A stretch of DNA of 64,000 nt, from NCBI RefSeq assembly GCF_016055025.1, contig NZ_JAECVW010000002.1; one strand, given 5' to 3'. The translations under genes were made by a program, and so were the position numbers. Below the pieces are notes generated by a model. It was not told the origin of the DNA, made no database searches, and was given only the letters and a program-made list of their open reading frames with translations. The stretch's first letter is position 1; every line of letters starts with the position of its first letter. This DNA comes from Thermoactinomyces intermedius. GTDB lineage: Bacteria; Bacillota; Bacilli; Thermoactinomycetales; Thermoactinomycetaceae. This document shows, piece after piece, positions 51,424-58,863 of the stretch.

Positions 51424-52053
51424 TTATGCCCGGATCCCTTCCATCAGGATCACCCGCGCCGGAGCGGCTTCCGTTTCCATCAATTTAATCGGCAGAGCCA
51501 CCATAAAATAAGTTCCTTCCGGCACTTCTTTCAACCACAACCCTTCCATGATGATCACACCGGCTTGGAACAAAGATTTGTGAGTGGGATGCCCCGGTTG
51601 CGAGCGTTCGATCCCGAGCGCATCAATCCCCACGCCTCTTACTTTCTTCTCTGCAAGAAACTTGGCTCCGTCTTCTTTTAAATAAACAAATTCAAAATCA
51701 AATTCGTCTTTCCCGGAGTTTTTGGTTTTCAGCAACAAAAACTCGCCGGGTTGGATATCTTTGGCTTCAAGATCCTCTTTGCCGATGCCTCCTTCCACCT
51801 CGGAAAAATCCAACACCCTCGCTTTTCCGACCAGATGTTCCAGGGGAATGGTTTCCATCGTTCCCCCGTCCGGAAGCATGTGAAGCGGCGAATCGACATG
51901 GGTACCACAATGCACATCCATCGTGATTTTGGATTCTCTGGCTGCGGCTGTGTCAAAATCCTGCACGACTTGGATCAACGGCTTCTTCGTTTCTTTGTTT
52001 TTGTAAACAGGCATGTCCGGTACAATCGGCATGGAAACATCATAAATTTTCAT
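51424..52053 (-). CDS. Cyclase-family hydrolase (kynurenine formamidase-like)
   Basis: A 209-residue metal-dependent hydrolase of the cyclase/KynB superfamily. The metal-binding motif HxGTHxDxPxH is present as HCGTHVDSPLH (H48, H52, D54, H58). The family includes arylformamidase and isatin hydrolase; without other kyn genes nearby, the substrate stays open. It lies 16 nt after zwf with no terminator between, so the two are likely co-transcribed. AAGGGAGAG precedes the ATG. Confidence 0.85.
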   Translation of the reverse strand: MKIYDVSMPIVPDMPVYKNKETKKPLIQVVQDFDTAAARESKITMDVHCGTHVDSPLHMLPDGGTMETIPLEHLVGKARVLDFSEVEGGIGKEDLEAKDIQPGEFLLLKTKNSGKDEFDFEFVYLKEDGAKFLAEKKVRGVGIDALGIERSQPGHPTHKSLFQAGVIIMEGLWLKEVPEGTYFMVALPIKLMETEAAPARVILMEGIRA

Positions 52054-52069
52054 GGCACACTCTCCCTTG

Positions 52070-53608
52070 TTATGTAGTTTTCAATTCACCGGCCGTGACC
52101 ACCTGAGGATCGTTTTGAAGGATGGGCGGCCACCAATGGTGTCCTTCTTCCGCCAACAAATCATGCGCTGCTTGCGGACCCCAGGTTCCACTTTTGTAAA
52201 AATGGAGGGAATCTTGTTCCTGCGTCCAGGCTTGATGCACCGGATCAATAAACTTCCATGACAGCGCCACTTCTTCCCAATGCGTAAAGAAGGTCTGATC
52301 CCCGACAATCGCATCATAAATCAATGATTCGTATGCTTCCGGCGAACGCTGTTCACAGTTGTGGCAGAATTCCAGTGCAACGGGCACAATTTGATGGTCG
52401 GATCCGGCTTCTTTGGCGTTTAGCACCAATTTGACGCTTTCTTCGGGATGGATGCTGATGACAAGCAGATTGGGCCGCAAATTATTTTGCTTGTTGAAAT
52501 AAATCCGGGGCATTTCCTTAAATTGAATCACAATTTGCGTCACTTTTTCCGTCATGCGCTTGCCGGTCCGGATATAAAAAGGAACACCGGCCCAACGTAA
52601 ATTATCCACAAAAAGTTTGGCCGCGACAAATGTTTCCGTCATGGAACGGGGATCGATGCCTTTTTCTTCCCGGTAAGCAGGCACCGGTTTTTCCCCCATG
52701 ACTCCTTCCTGATATTGAGCCCGCACAAAGTATTTTCCCACTTCCTCTTGATCATAACGTCTGAGCGAGCGCAACACTTTGATTTTCTCATCATGGATCG
52801 CTTCCGTTTTCAACCGGCTGGGCGGCTCCATGCAGACCATCATCAACATCTGCAGCATATGATTTTGCACCATGTCCCTCAACGCCCCGGCCTGATCATA
52901 ATAACCGGCCCGCTGCTCAACGCCCACCGTTTCACTGGCCGTGATTTGGACGGATTCAATATATTGATGATTCCAGATCGGTTCAAACAAAGAATTGGCA
53001 AACCGCAACACTTCGATGTTTTGCACCATTTCCTTGCCCAAGTAATGGTCAATCCGGTAAATTTCTTCCTCGGTAAAGGCTTTTTTGATCTGTTCATTCA
53101 GTTGCTTGGCCGATTCATAATCATGCCCGATCGGTTTTTCGATGATGATTCGTTTCCAGCCGTTGGTCCGGGTCAATCCGGATTCTTTCAAATGTGAGGA
53201 AACCGTTCCGTATAAATCCGGAGCAATCGCAAGATAGAACAGACGATTCCCATTTCCTGCTCCTTGCCAAGCTTTTTCTTTTTCATCGATCAATGTCTTC
53301 ATTTGTTGATAGCCGGCCGGATCGTCGACACTGGAAGTGACAAATTGGAAGTGCCGGATGAACCGGGACCATTCCTCTTCGTTTTCGGCTTTAATTCTTC
53401 CAAACGAATGGACGGAATCTTTCACGGCTTGGTGAAAATCCCCGACGTTTCGGATCGAGCGGCCGATTCCGATCACCTGAAAATCCTCCGGCAACTGTTC
53501 TCTTTTATATAAGCTGAACAATGCCGGGAACAATTTCCGTTTCGCCAAATCACCCGTCGCTCCGAAAATCACCAAAGAAAAAGAACCGACAGATCTATTT
53601 GAAGTCAT
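52070..53608 (-). CDS. zwf: Glucose-6-phosphate 1-dehydrogenase
   Basis: A 512-residue enzyme that oxidises glucose-6-phosphate, the entry to the oxidative pentose phosphate route and a main source of NADPH. The coenzyme motif GATGDLAKRKLFPALF is near the N-terminus and the catalytic RIDHYLGKE is near residue 175. Length is normal. ATG preceded by GGGAGTAGA. A perfect 13-bp inverted repeat lies 42-83 nt upstream of the start. It is followed by the cyclase-family gene after 16 nt. Confidence 0.96.
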   Translation of the reverse strand: MTSNRSVGSFSLVIFGATGDLAKRKLFPALFSLYKREQLPEDFQVIGIGRSIRNVGDFHQAVKDSVHSFGRIKAENEEEWSRFIRHFQFVTSSVDDPAGYQQMKTLIDEKEKAWQGAGNGNRLFYLAIAPDLYGTVSSHLKESGLTRTNGWKRIIIEKPIGHDYESAKQLNEQIKKAFTEEEIYRIDHYLGKEMVQNIEVLRFANSLFEPIWNHQYIESVQITASETVGVEQRAGYYDQAGALRDMVQNHMLQMLMMVCMEPPSRLKTEAIHDEKIKVLRSLRRYDQEEVGKYFVRAQYQEGVMGEKPVPAYREEKGIDPRSMTETFVAAKLFVDNLRWAGVPFYIRTGKRMTEKVTQIVIQFKEMPRIYFNKQNNLRPNLLVISIHPEESVKLVLNAKEAGSDHQIVPVALEFCHNCEQRSPEAYESLIYDAIVGDQTFFTHWEEVALSWKFIDPVHQAWTQEQDSLHFYKSGTWGPQAAHDLLAEEGHHWWPPILQNDPQVVTAGELKTT

Positions 53609-53649
53609 TCTACTCCCATCCTTTCAACCAGAAACCAACATTCATCCTT

Positions 53650-53691
53650 AATATGTGTTTCATGTGATGCAGTCATTCTGAAACACATATT
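53650..53691. promoter_or_regulatory. Perfect inverted repeat upstream of zwf
   Basis: AATATGTGTTTCA and TGAAACACATATT form a perfect 13-nt inverted repeat with a 16-nt spacer. There is no T-run on the minus strand that would make it a terminator of an upstream RNA. It lies 42-83 nt upstream of the zwf start, a place suited to an operator or an mRNA leader hairpin. Confidence 0.6.
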
Positions 53692-53979
53692 TTCAATTCT
53701 AACAAATGTCATCAACCAATGGATTCAAAGAACGAAAAGCATATAATTCTTAACTTTCTTTCTCATTGTTTTTTTTGATGGCAGAAAAGATTTATAAAAT
53801 AACCCTCCTTCCCCGCTTTCATCCGAACATTGCCCATCTCCCTTGCCCGCCCCCTGAAACCAGCCGTCCCGCATGATTCCTGATGCGCGTGTTTTTTCTT
53901 TTTCCATTTAAATTTTTCCTCATTCGACTCTTTTTAACGATCCGGTTTCCTTTTTGGCCGGGACAGCGTTTTGCTTCAC

Positions 53980-54014
53980 AAAAAGCCCTTTCCTTGTAAG
54001 GAAAGGGCTTTCTT
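53980..54014 (-). terminator. Terminator after the amino acid-binding protein gene
   Basis: AAAGCCCTTTCCTT pairs with AAGGAAAGGGCTTT with almost no loop, followed by TTGTG on the minus strand. It begins 5 nt after the stop codon. Confidence 0.75.
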
Positions 54015-54018
54015 TTCA

Positions 54019-54807
54019 TTATTTGGTCACGTCGGTGCCAAACCATTTTTTGGATATTTTTATCAGCGTTCCGTCTTTTTCCATCTCATCCAAAGCCTTG
54101 TTGATAGCCTTTACCAATTCGGCATTGCCTTTTTGCACCGGAAATGCCGATTCGGCCCGGTCACTTTGGATGTCGATGACTTTCAACGGCAAATCATTGT
54201 TTTTCAACATTTCCGCAATCGCCAATTTATCATTGAGGGAGAGATCGATGCGCTTGGCAGCCACATCCTGCATCGCCCCCATCATATCTTCATAAGCGAC
54301 GATTTGAGCGCCATGCTCTTCTGCCATCTTGCCGTAGTTGCTTGTCGGGGTTTGCCCGGCTTTTTTTCCTTTGATGTCTTCAAGCGTGCGGATGGTTTGA
54401 TTATCCTGATGTACCACAAGCTGTGCATAAGAAATGGTATACGGCTTGCTGAAATCAAACTTCTTCTGCCGCTCGGGTTTAATCCCCACTTGATTGGCCA
54501 CCATATCGATTTTTCCGGTTTGCAAACTGGTCAACAGCCCATCCCACGGAATTTCCACAAATTCCGCTTTCACGCCGAGCCTCTTGGCCACTTCCTGTGC
54601 CACTTCCACATCAAAACCGGTCAGCTGATTGGTTTTGGGATCATGAAAACTAAAAGGTTTATAAGTCCCTTCCGTTCCAATCCGGATAGTTCCCCTCTCT
54701 TTAATCTGACTCAGCAAGTCCCCGTCTGTTTGCACACTGCATCCGGTCAGTTGCACAAGGATCATCAAACCCAGCAAATAAACCAAACCATGTCTGAACC
54801 ACTTCAC
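54019..54807 (-). CDS. Amino acid ABC transporter substrate-binding lipoprotein
   Basis: A 262-residue solute-binding protein of family 3. A lipoprotein signal ends in LTGC with lipidated Cys23. The binding fold shows GTIRIGTEGTYKPFSFHDPKTNQLTGFDVEVA-type sequence (in parts: RIGTEGTYKPFSFHD, LTGFDVEVAQEVAKRLG) and GKKAGQTPTSNYGKMAE. It is probably the partner of the permease/ATPase pair at 49838-51286, from which it is separated by zwf and the cyclase gene. GTG start with AGGAGAG upstream. Confidence 0.9.
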   Translation of the reverse strand: MKWFRHGLVYLLGLMILVQLTGCSVQTDGDLLSQIKERGTIRIGTEGTYKPFSFHDPKTNQLTGFDVEVAQEVAKRLGVKAEFVEIPWDGLLTSLQTGKIDMVANQVGIKPERQKKFDFSKPYTISYAQLVVHQDNQTIRTLEDIKGKKAGQTPTSNYGKMAEEHGAQIVAYEDMMGAMQDVAAKRIDLSLNDKLAIAEMLKNNDLPLKVIDIQSDRAESAFPVQKGNAELVKAINKALDEMEKDGTLIKISKKWFGTDVTK

Positions 54808-54936
54808 AGAGCGTCTCTCCTATCAAAACACAAGTTTTTCGATCTATTTTTAACGGATAAAGTAATTTTATGCTACTTACTATTGATCCCCTTGTCAAGA
54901 AGTGATTATACAACGAAAGAACATAAATTTCTCCTG

Positions 54937-55308
54937 TCAATCATCGTTTCTCTTCTGTTGCCGGTGAAATATCATCAGTCTCCACAGCAACTTGCGATAC
55001 CTCTGGTTCACTTCTTCCAAGTATGTTTGGAAAGATTCCCCCGTCATGTTCAGCCAGCTGAAACAACACAGTTCCAAGTAATACACCAACTCTTCCAATT
55101 GGGGATGAATGCCTTCCCATTCTCTTTTTTGGACCCGGTCCAACATCCATTCCACTTTCTGCTGAACCTTGCGTATTTGCGCGGTTTTCCGGTGCAACTC
55201 CGAAACTTCATTCAACTGGCGGACACTTTCATCAATGCCGATCAAAATTTCTCCCAATTCATTGGATGGATTGCATTCACGGGAACACGGTTTCACATTA
55301 AAGATCAT
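54937..55308 (-). CDS. Small helical protein, unknown
   Basis: A 123-residue soluble protein predicted to be almost all helix, with a heptad-like stretch (ELHRKTAQIRKVQQKVEWMLDRV) and a conserved-looking LEELVYYLELCCFSWLNMTGESF. Four cysteines (C8, C12 and the pair C81-C82 region) might bind metal or form disulfides. GGGGTGGTGAC directly precedes the ATG, which supports a real gene. I do not recognise a family. Confidence 0.6.
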   Translation of the reverse strand: MIFNVKPCSRECNPSNELGEILIGIDESVRQLNEVSELHRKTAQIRKVQQKVEWMLDRVQKREWEGIHPQLEELVYYLELCCFSWLNMTGESFQTYLEEVNQRYRKLLWRLMIFHRQQKRNDD

Positions 55309-55412
55309 GTCACCACCCCTGTTTCTTGCAGAAACCGTTGAAGAGCCTGGTCAGCCAGACAAAATCACGTCTACTATATCACCAATTTTCACCATCCTGC
55401 AATGACGGATGA

Positions 55413-56735
55413 TCAAAAATCAAAAAAATTGCGACTCAGCCCGTACAAACGGCCATACATCCTCATCGCAAACGAATCCGTCATTCCGGCAATATAATCA
55501 CAGATCACGCGGGCCCGCTCTGCTTCCGTGGAAGACTGGTTCAACAGCATCCGGTCATGTTCGGTCAACAAACGTTCTTCCGACAGCAATGCCTGAAACA
55601 AAGAACGGATGATTTGCTGCCCCTTCCATGCGATCGTTTGAACCCGTTGGGAGAGAATCACCTTCTCGGATACCAATTCTTTCAGCCGGTCCAATAAATC
55701 CCGCAAATCATCCGGCAACATCACCGAATATTTCAATCGCGGCGACCGGACATCCAGATCGTTCTTTTTCACTTTGACATGGGTAATCAGCGTGGAAATC
55801 AATCCGGAAAACACTTTTTTCAGCCGGTATTTCAACTGGGGATCTTCCGGGTCCGTCCGGTCCAGGATCATGCAAGCTTTTTGCAACTCCTGATAAGCCG
55901 GGTTTTCACCGAAAGGCATCAACAAATCTTTCAAATGGGCCAGCCGGATAAATCCCAAATGAACGGCATCTTCTGCATCGTGCGTGCCGTAAGCTATATC
56001 ATCCGCCAAATCGATAATCGAACACTCCAGCGATTGATGAACGGTCAGGCGGCGGCCGGCATCTCGGGTCTTCATCAGATAAGCCTTTTCTTCTTCGCTC
56101 AGGGACGACACCACCCATTCAAACGCTTCCTGATCACAGCGAAACATGCTGGCTTTCGGCGGAAGAGACGGATCATCCCCACCCCGTTTTCGCTTCATGG
56201 CGGTATCCAGAAAGATGGGATATTTCATCACGGACAAAAGCAACGCACGTGTCAAATTTAATCCCCCGGCATGCGCTTCCCCTTCCAGCCTCGTTAAAAT
56301 CCGGAATGTCTGCGCATTGCCTTCAAACCCGCCATAGTCCAACATGCATTCATGCAACGCTTCTTCCCCGCGATGGCCGAAGGGAGGATGCCCCAAATCG
56401 TGAGCCAATGCCGCCGCTTCCAACAATGAAATATCCAGCGCCTGATTTTCCGAAAAAAAAGGAGAATGCTTGTTCAGATAAATGCCAATGCCCCTGGCGA
56501 TTTGGGCAACTTCCATGGAATGCGTCAAACGGGTCCGGTGAAAGTCCCCGGCACTTTGCCAAAACACCTGGGTTTTGGACTGGAGACGGCGAAACGCCGC
56601 ACTGTGCACAATCCGTCCGTAATCTTTTTCAAAATCATCCCGGACATCTTTGAAATTTCTTGTACCGGAAGCTTTCCGCCGTTCAATATCCTCAGGCAGA
56701 TACAATTGATTTTCCTTCGGACGATACATCAACAT
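55413..56735 (-). CDS. dgt: HD-domain deoxyguanosine triphosphate triphosphohydrolase
   Basis: A 440-residue dNTPase. The HD motif is HDLGHPPFGHRGEEAL, and the upstream substrate-binding block FHRTRLTHSMEVAQIARGI is intact, as is DDIAYGTHDAEDA. It hydrolyses dGTP (or dNTPs generally) to the nucleoside and triphosphate, balancing pools together with NrdJ. AAGGGTGG lies five bases upstream of ATG 56735; ATG 56729 is also possible. Confidence 0.92.
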   Translation of the reverse strand: MLMYRPKENQLYLPEDIERRKASGTRNFKDVRDDFEKDYGRIVHSAAFRRLQSKTQVFWQSAGDFHRTRLTHSMEVAQIARGIGIYLNKHSPFFSENQALDISLLEAAALAHDLGHPPFGHRGEEALHECMLDYGGFEGNAQTFRILTRLEGEAHAGGLNLTRALLLSVMKYPIFLDTAMKRKRGGDDPSLPPKASMFRCDQEAFEWVVSSLSEEEKAYLMKTRDAGRRLTVHQSLECSIIDLADDIAYGTHDAEDAVHLGFIRLAHLKDLLMPFGENPAYQELQKACMILDRTDPEDPQLKYRLKKVFSGLISTLITHVKVKKNDLDVRSPRLKYSVMLPDDLRDLLDRLKELVSEKVILSQRVQTIAWKGQQIIRSLFQALLSEERLLTEHDRMLLNQSSTEAERARVICDYIAGMTDSFAMRMYGRLYGLSRNFFDF

Positions 56736-56832
56736 ACGCTCCACCCTTATCCATCCGTTCTTTCTTTACAAACGCTTTTAACATTTCTTGGTTTTTTTCC
56801 AAATCCCTTCGCGCGTCATCAATTTTCTTTTT

Positions 56833-56862
56833 GCATAGTTTTTCATTTTTCCAAACATGATA
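56833..56862 (+). promoter_or_regulatory. Sigma-G promoter of sspH
   Basis: GCATA (-35) and CATGATA (-10) are separated by exactly 18 nt, matching the forespore sigma-G consensus GYATR-N18-CATNMTA. The predicted start lies about 25 nt upstream of the sspH start codon. Confidence 0.8.
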
Positions 56863-56894
56863 AAAGCAGAACCTTAAGAAAAGGAGCGATGGAC

Positions 56895-57086
56895 ATGGAA
56901 ATCGAACGCGCAAAACAGATTTTGCAATCGTCGGAAAAAATCACGGTCTTGTACCAAGGAGAACCGGTCTGGATTGACATGGTGGACGAAAATGCTGAAA
57001 AAGCACAGGTTCATTCCGAATCCAACCCCGATGACGTAAAAAAGATCCCGGTTTGGGATCTGGAAGAGAAAAAAGAAGTGCACTGA
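56895..57086 (+). CDS. sspH: H-type small acid-soluble spore protein
   Basis: A 63-residue spore protein of the SspH family: ERAKQILQSSEKITVLYQGEPVWI, then ENAEKAQVHSESNP and a terminal VWDLEEKKEV. These minor spore proteins are made in the forespore; their exact role is unclear. The ATG at 56895 has AAGGAG eight bases upstream; ATG 56889 is too close. A perfect sigma-G promoter lies upstream. Convergent with the ABC exporter gene 2 nt away. Confidence 0.93.
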   Translation: MEIERAKQILQSSEKITVLYQGEPVWIDMVDENAEKAQVHSESNPDDVKKIPVWDLEEKKEVH

Positions 57087-57087
57087 C

Positions 57088-58863
57088 CTACCGGGGCCAA
57101 AAAAAAGAGGATCCTCCCTTTTGCAACCGGTACATTTTCCGGTATAACCCCTCCCGGGCCATTAATTCCTGATGCGTTCCCCGCTCCACAATTTCTCCCT
57201 GATGTAAAACCAAAATCAAATCCGCGTCCTGGACGGTCGACAACCGGTGCGCAATGACCAGTGTCGTCCGGTCCCGGCGCATCTTTTTCAGCGCCGTTTG
57301 AATCGCTTCTTCCGTCTCTGTATCCACATGGGCGGTGGCTTCATCCAGCAACAGGATTTTCGGTTCCATCGCCATGGTCCGGGCAAAAGAGATCAACTGC
57401 CGCTGTCCGCCGGACAACGTGGCGCCCCGCTCGACAACCGGTTCTTCCCAAGCCCGGGGCAATTTTTCAATGAAGTCATCCGCTTGGACAAACCGGGCGG
57501 CTTTTTTCACTTGCTCTTCACTCATCGGATGATGAAGGCGGATGTTGCCGGTCACATCCCCCGCAAACAAAAATGGCTCCTGCATCACCAAACCGATCTT
57601 TTGGCGCAATTCCCCGTTGTCATAAAAACGAAGCGGCACCCCGTCAATAAAAATCTCTCCGCTTTTCACCCGGTAAAAACGCATCAGCAAATGGATGATC
57701 GAACTTTTTCCGCTTCCCGTATGCCCCACCAACGCGACGGTTTGCCCGGGTTTGACTTCAAAAGTGATATTTTTCAGCACATCCGTCTTTCCGTCATAAG
57801 AGAAGGAAACATGGTCAAACCGGATGTGCCCTTTTTTGATTTCGGGGGAGCTATCCCCCTCTTTTCCCGGGGCAAACTCTTTCTGATCCATCAGTTCAAA
57901 AACTCTTTCCGCTGCTGTGAGCGATTGCTGCAACGGGGACAAACGCATCATGATTTCATTGACCGGTTCGAAAATTCTTTCAATCAGATTCAGAAATCCG
58001 TATAAGATCCCCAATTGAACCGCTCCATCCCGGGAGACAAAGCCGAAATACAACAACACCGCAACCGTTGCAGCGACGGATAAAAACTGTGTCGCCGGCC
58101 GCAACATCAATGCAAAGAAGCGGATGTTTCTCATTCCGGCCCGGTAATGCAATTCATTGATTCGGGAAAATTCCCGGATAAACCGCCGCTCTTGCAAAAA
58201 AGCCTGGATGATGTTCATCCCTGCGATGGAATCATTCAATTTGGCATTCATCCGGCTCAGCTGATGTCTCGACTCCCGGTAAGACGGGGAACTGAGATCG
58301 CGATATTTTTTCATCAACCAAAAAATAACGGGAAGCACGAGGGTCAACCAAGAAGCCAAAGTGACATCAAGCCAAAACATCCCGGCAAAAACAAAAAGAA
58401 TAAACACCGTGTTTTGCAAAAAAGAAGCCAAAACGTGCACATAAAAATCTTTCACAGCCTCCGTGTCATTGGTGATCCGGGAAACCAGGGAACCGCCCGG
58501 CACCTGATCATAAAACCGGAGCCCCAAGCGTTGGACATGCGAAAACACATCCTTGCGCAACGATCTTACCACCCACTGCGCCACGGTTTGAAAAGAAAGC
58601 ATCTGGTAGTAGTCGAATGCCGCCGCAACACTTTGCAATAGAAGGATCCCCAATCCGTAAACAATTAAGACGGCAAGGTCAAATCGCCCGGGAACCAGGT
58701 ATTCATTAAGATAATGGCTGACCAATAGCGGCACGGTCACTTCCGCGCCCGATCCGGCCAACAAGGCCGCAAATGCCAGCCAAAACCGCTTTTGGTAAGG
58801 TTTCAAATATCGCAAAAGGCGTCGAAACACCACAATCCACTCATTCCTCCCCACATTCACCAC
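57088..58863 (-). CDS. bmrD: Heterodimeric ABC exporter, BmrD-like half
   Basis: A 591-residue half-transporter with six membrane helices (about 1-320) and a full ATPase domain. Walker A is GHTGSGKSSI, signature LSGGQRQLISFAR, and Walker B ILLLDEATAHVDTETE with the catalytic Glu intact. It pairs with the upstream gene, which has a degenerate site, as in BmrC/BmrD (YheI/YheH). Such pairs expel drugs or lipids. Its start overlaps the end of the partner gene by 7 nt. Confidence 0.88.
   Translation of the reverse strand: MVNVGRNEWIVVFRRLLRYLKPYQKRFWLAFAALLAGSGAEVTVPLLVSHYLNEYLVPGRFDLAVLIVYGLGILLLQSVAAAFDYYQMLSFQTVAQWVVRSLRKDVFSHVQRLGLRFYDQVPGGSLVSRITNDTEAVKDFYVHVLASFLQNTVFILFVFAGMFWLDVTLASWLTLVLPVIFWLMKKYRDLSSPSYRESRHQLSRMNAKLNDSIAGMNIIQAFLQERRFIREFSRINELHYRAGMRNIRFFALMLRPATQFLSVAATVAVLLYFGFVSRDGAVQLGILYGFLNLIERIFEPVNEIMMRLSPLQQSLTAAERVFELMDQKEFAPGKEGDSSPEIKKGHIRFDHVSFSYDGKTDVLKNITFEVKPGQTVALVGHTGSGKSSIIHLLMRFYRVKSGEIFIDGVPLRFYDNGELRQKIGLVMQEPFLFAGDVTGNIRLHHPMSEEQVKKAARFVQADDFIEKLPRAWEEPVVERGATLSGGQRQLISFARTMAMEPKILLLDEATAHVDTETEEAIQTALKKMRRDRTTLVIAHRLSTVQDADLILVLHQGEIVERGTHQELMAREGLYRKMYRLQKGGSSFFWPR

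Larger units (their letters stand above)
53609..54018. other. Gap between zwf and the amino acid-binding protein gene
   Basis: This stretch holds the zwf leader with its inverted repeat (53650-53691), AT-rich DNA that probably contains the zwf promoter (about 53700-53770), and the terminator of the binding-protein gene (53980-54014). Short open frames at 53725-54046 lack ribosome sites and family resemblance. I see no gene. Confidence 0.6.

Noticed and set aside
53971..55341. 456-codon plus-strand frame opposite the binding-protein gene
   Set aside because: Runs through a terminator and antisense to a clear lipoprotein gene; no family resemblance.
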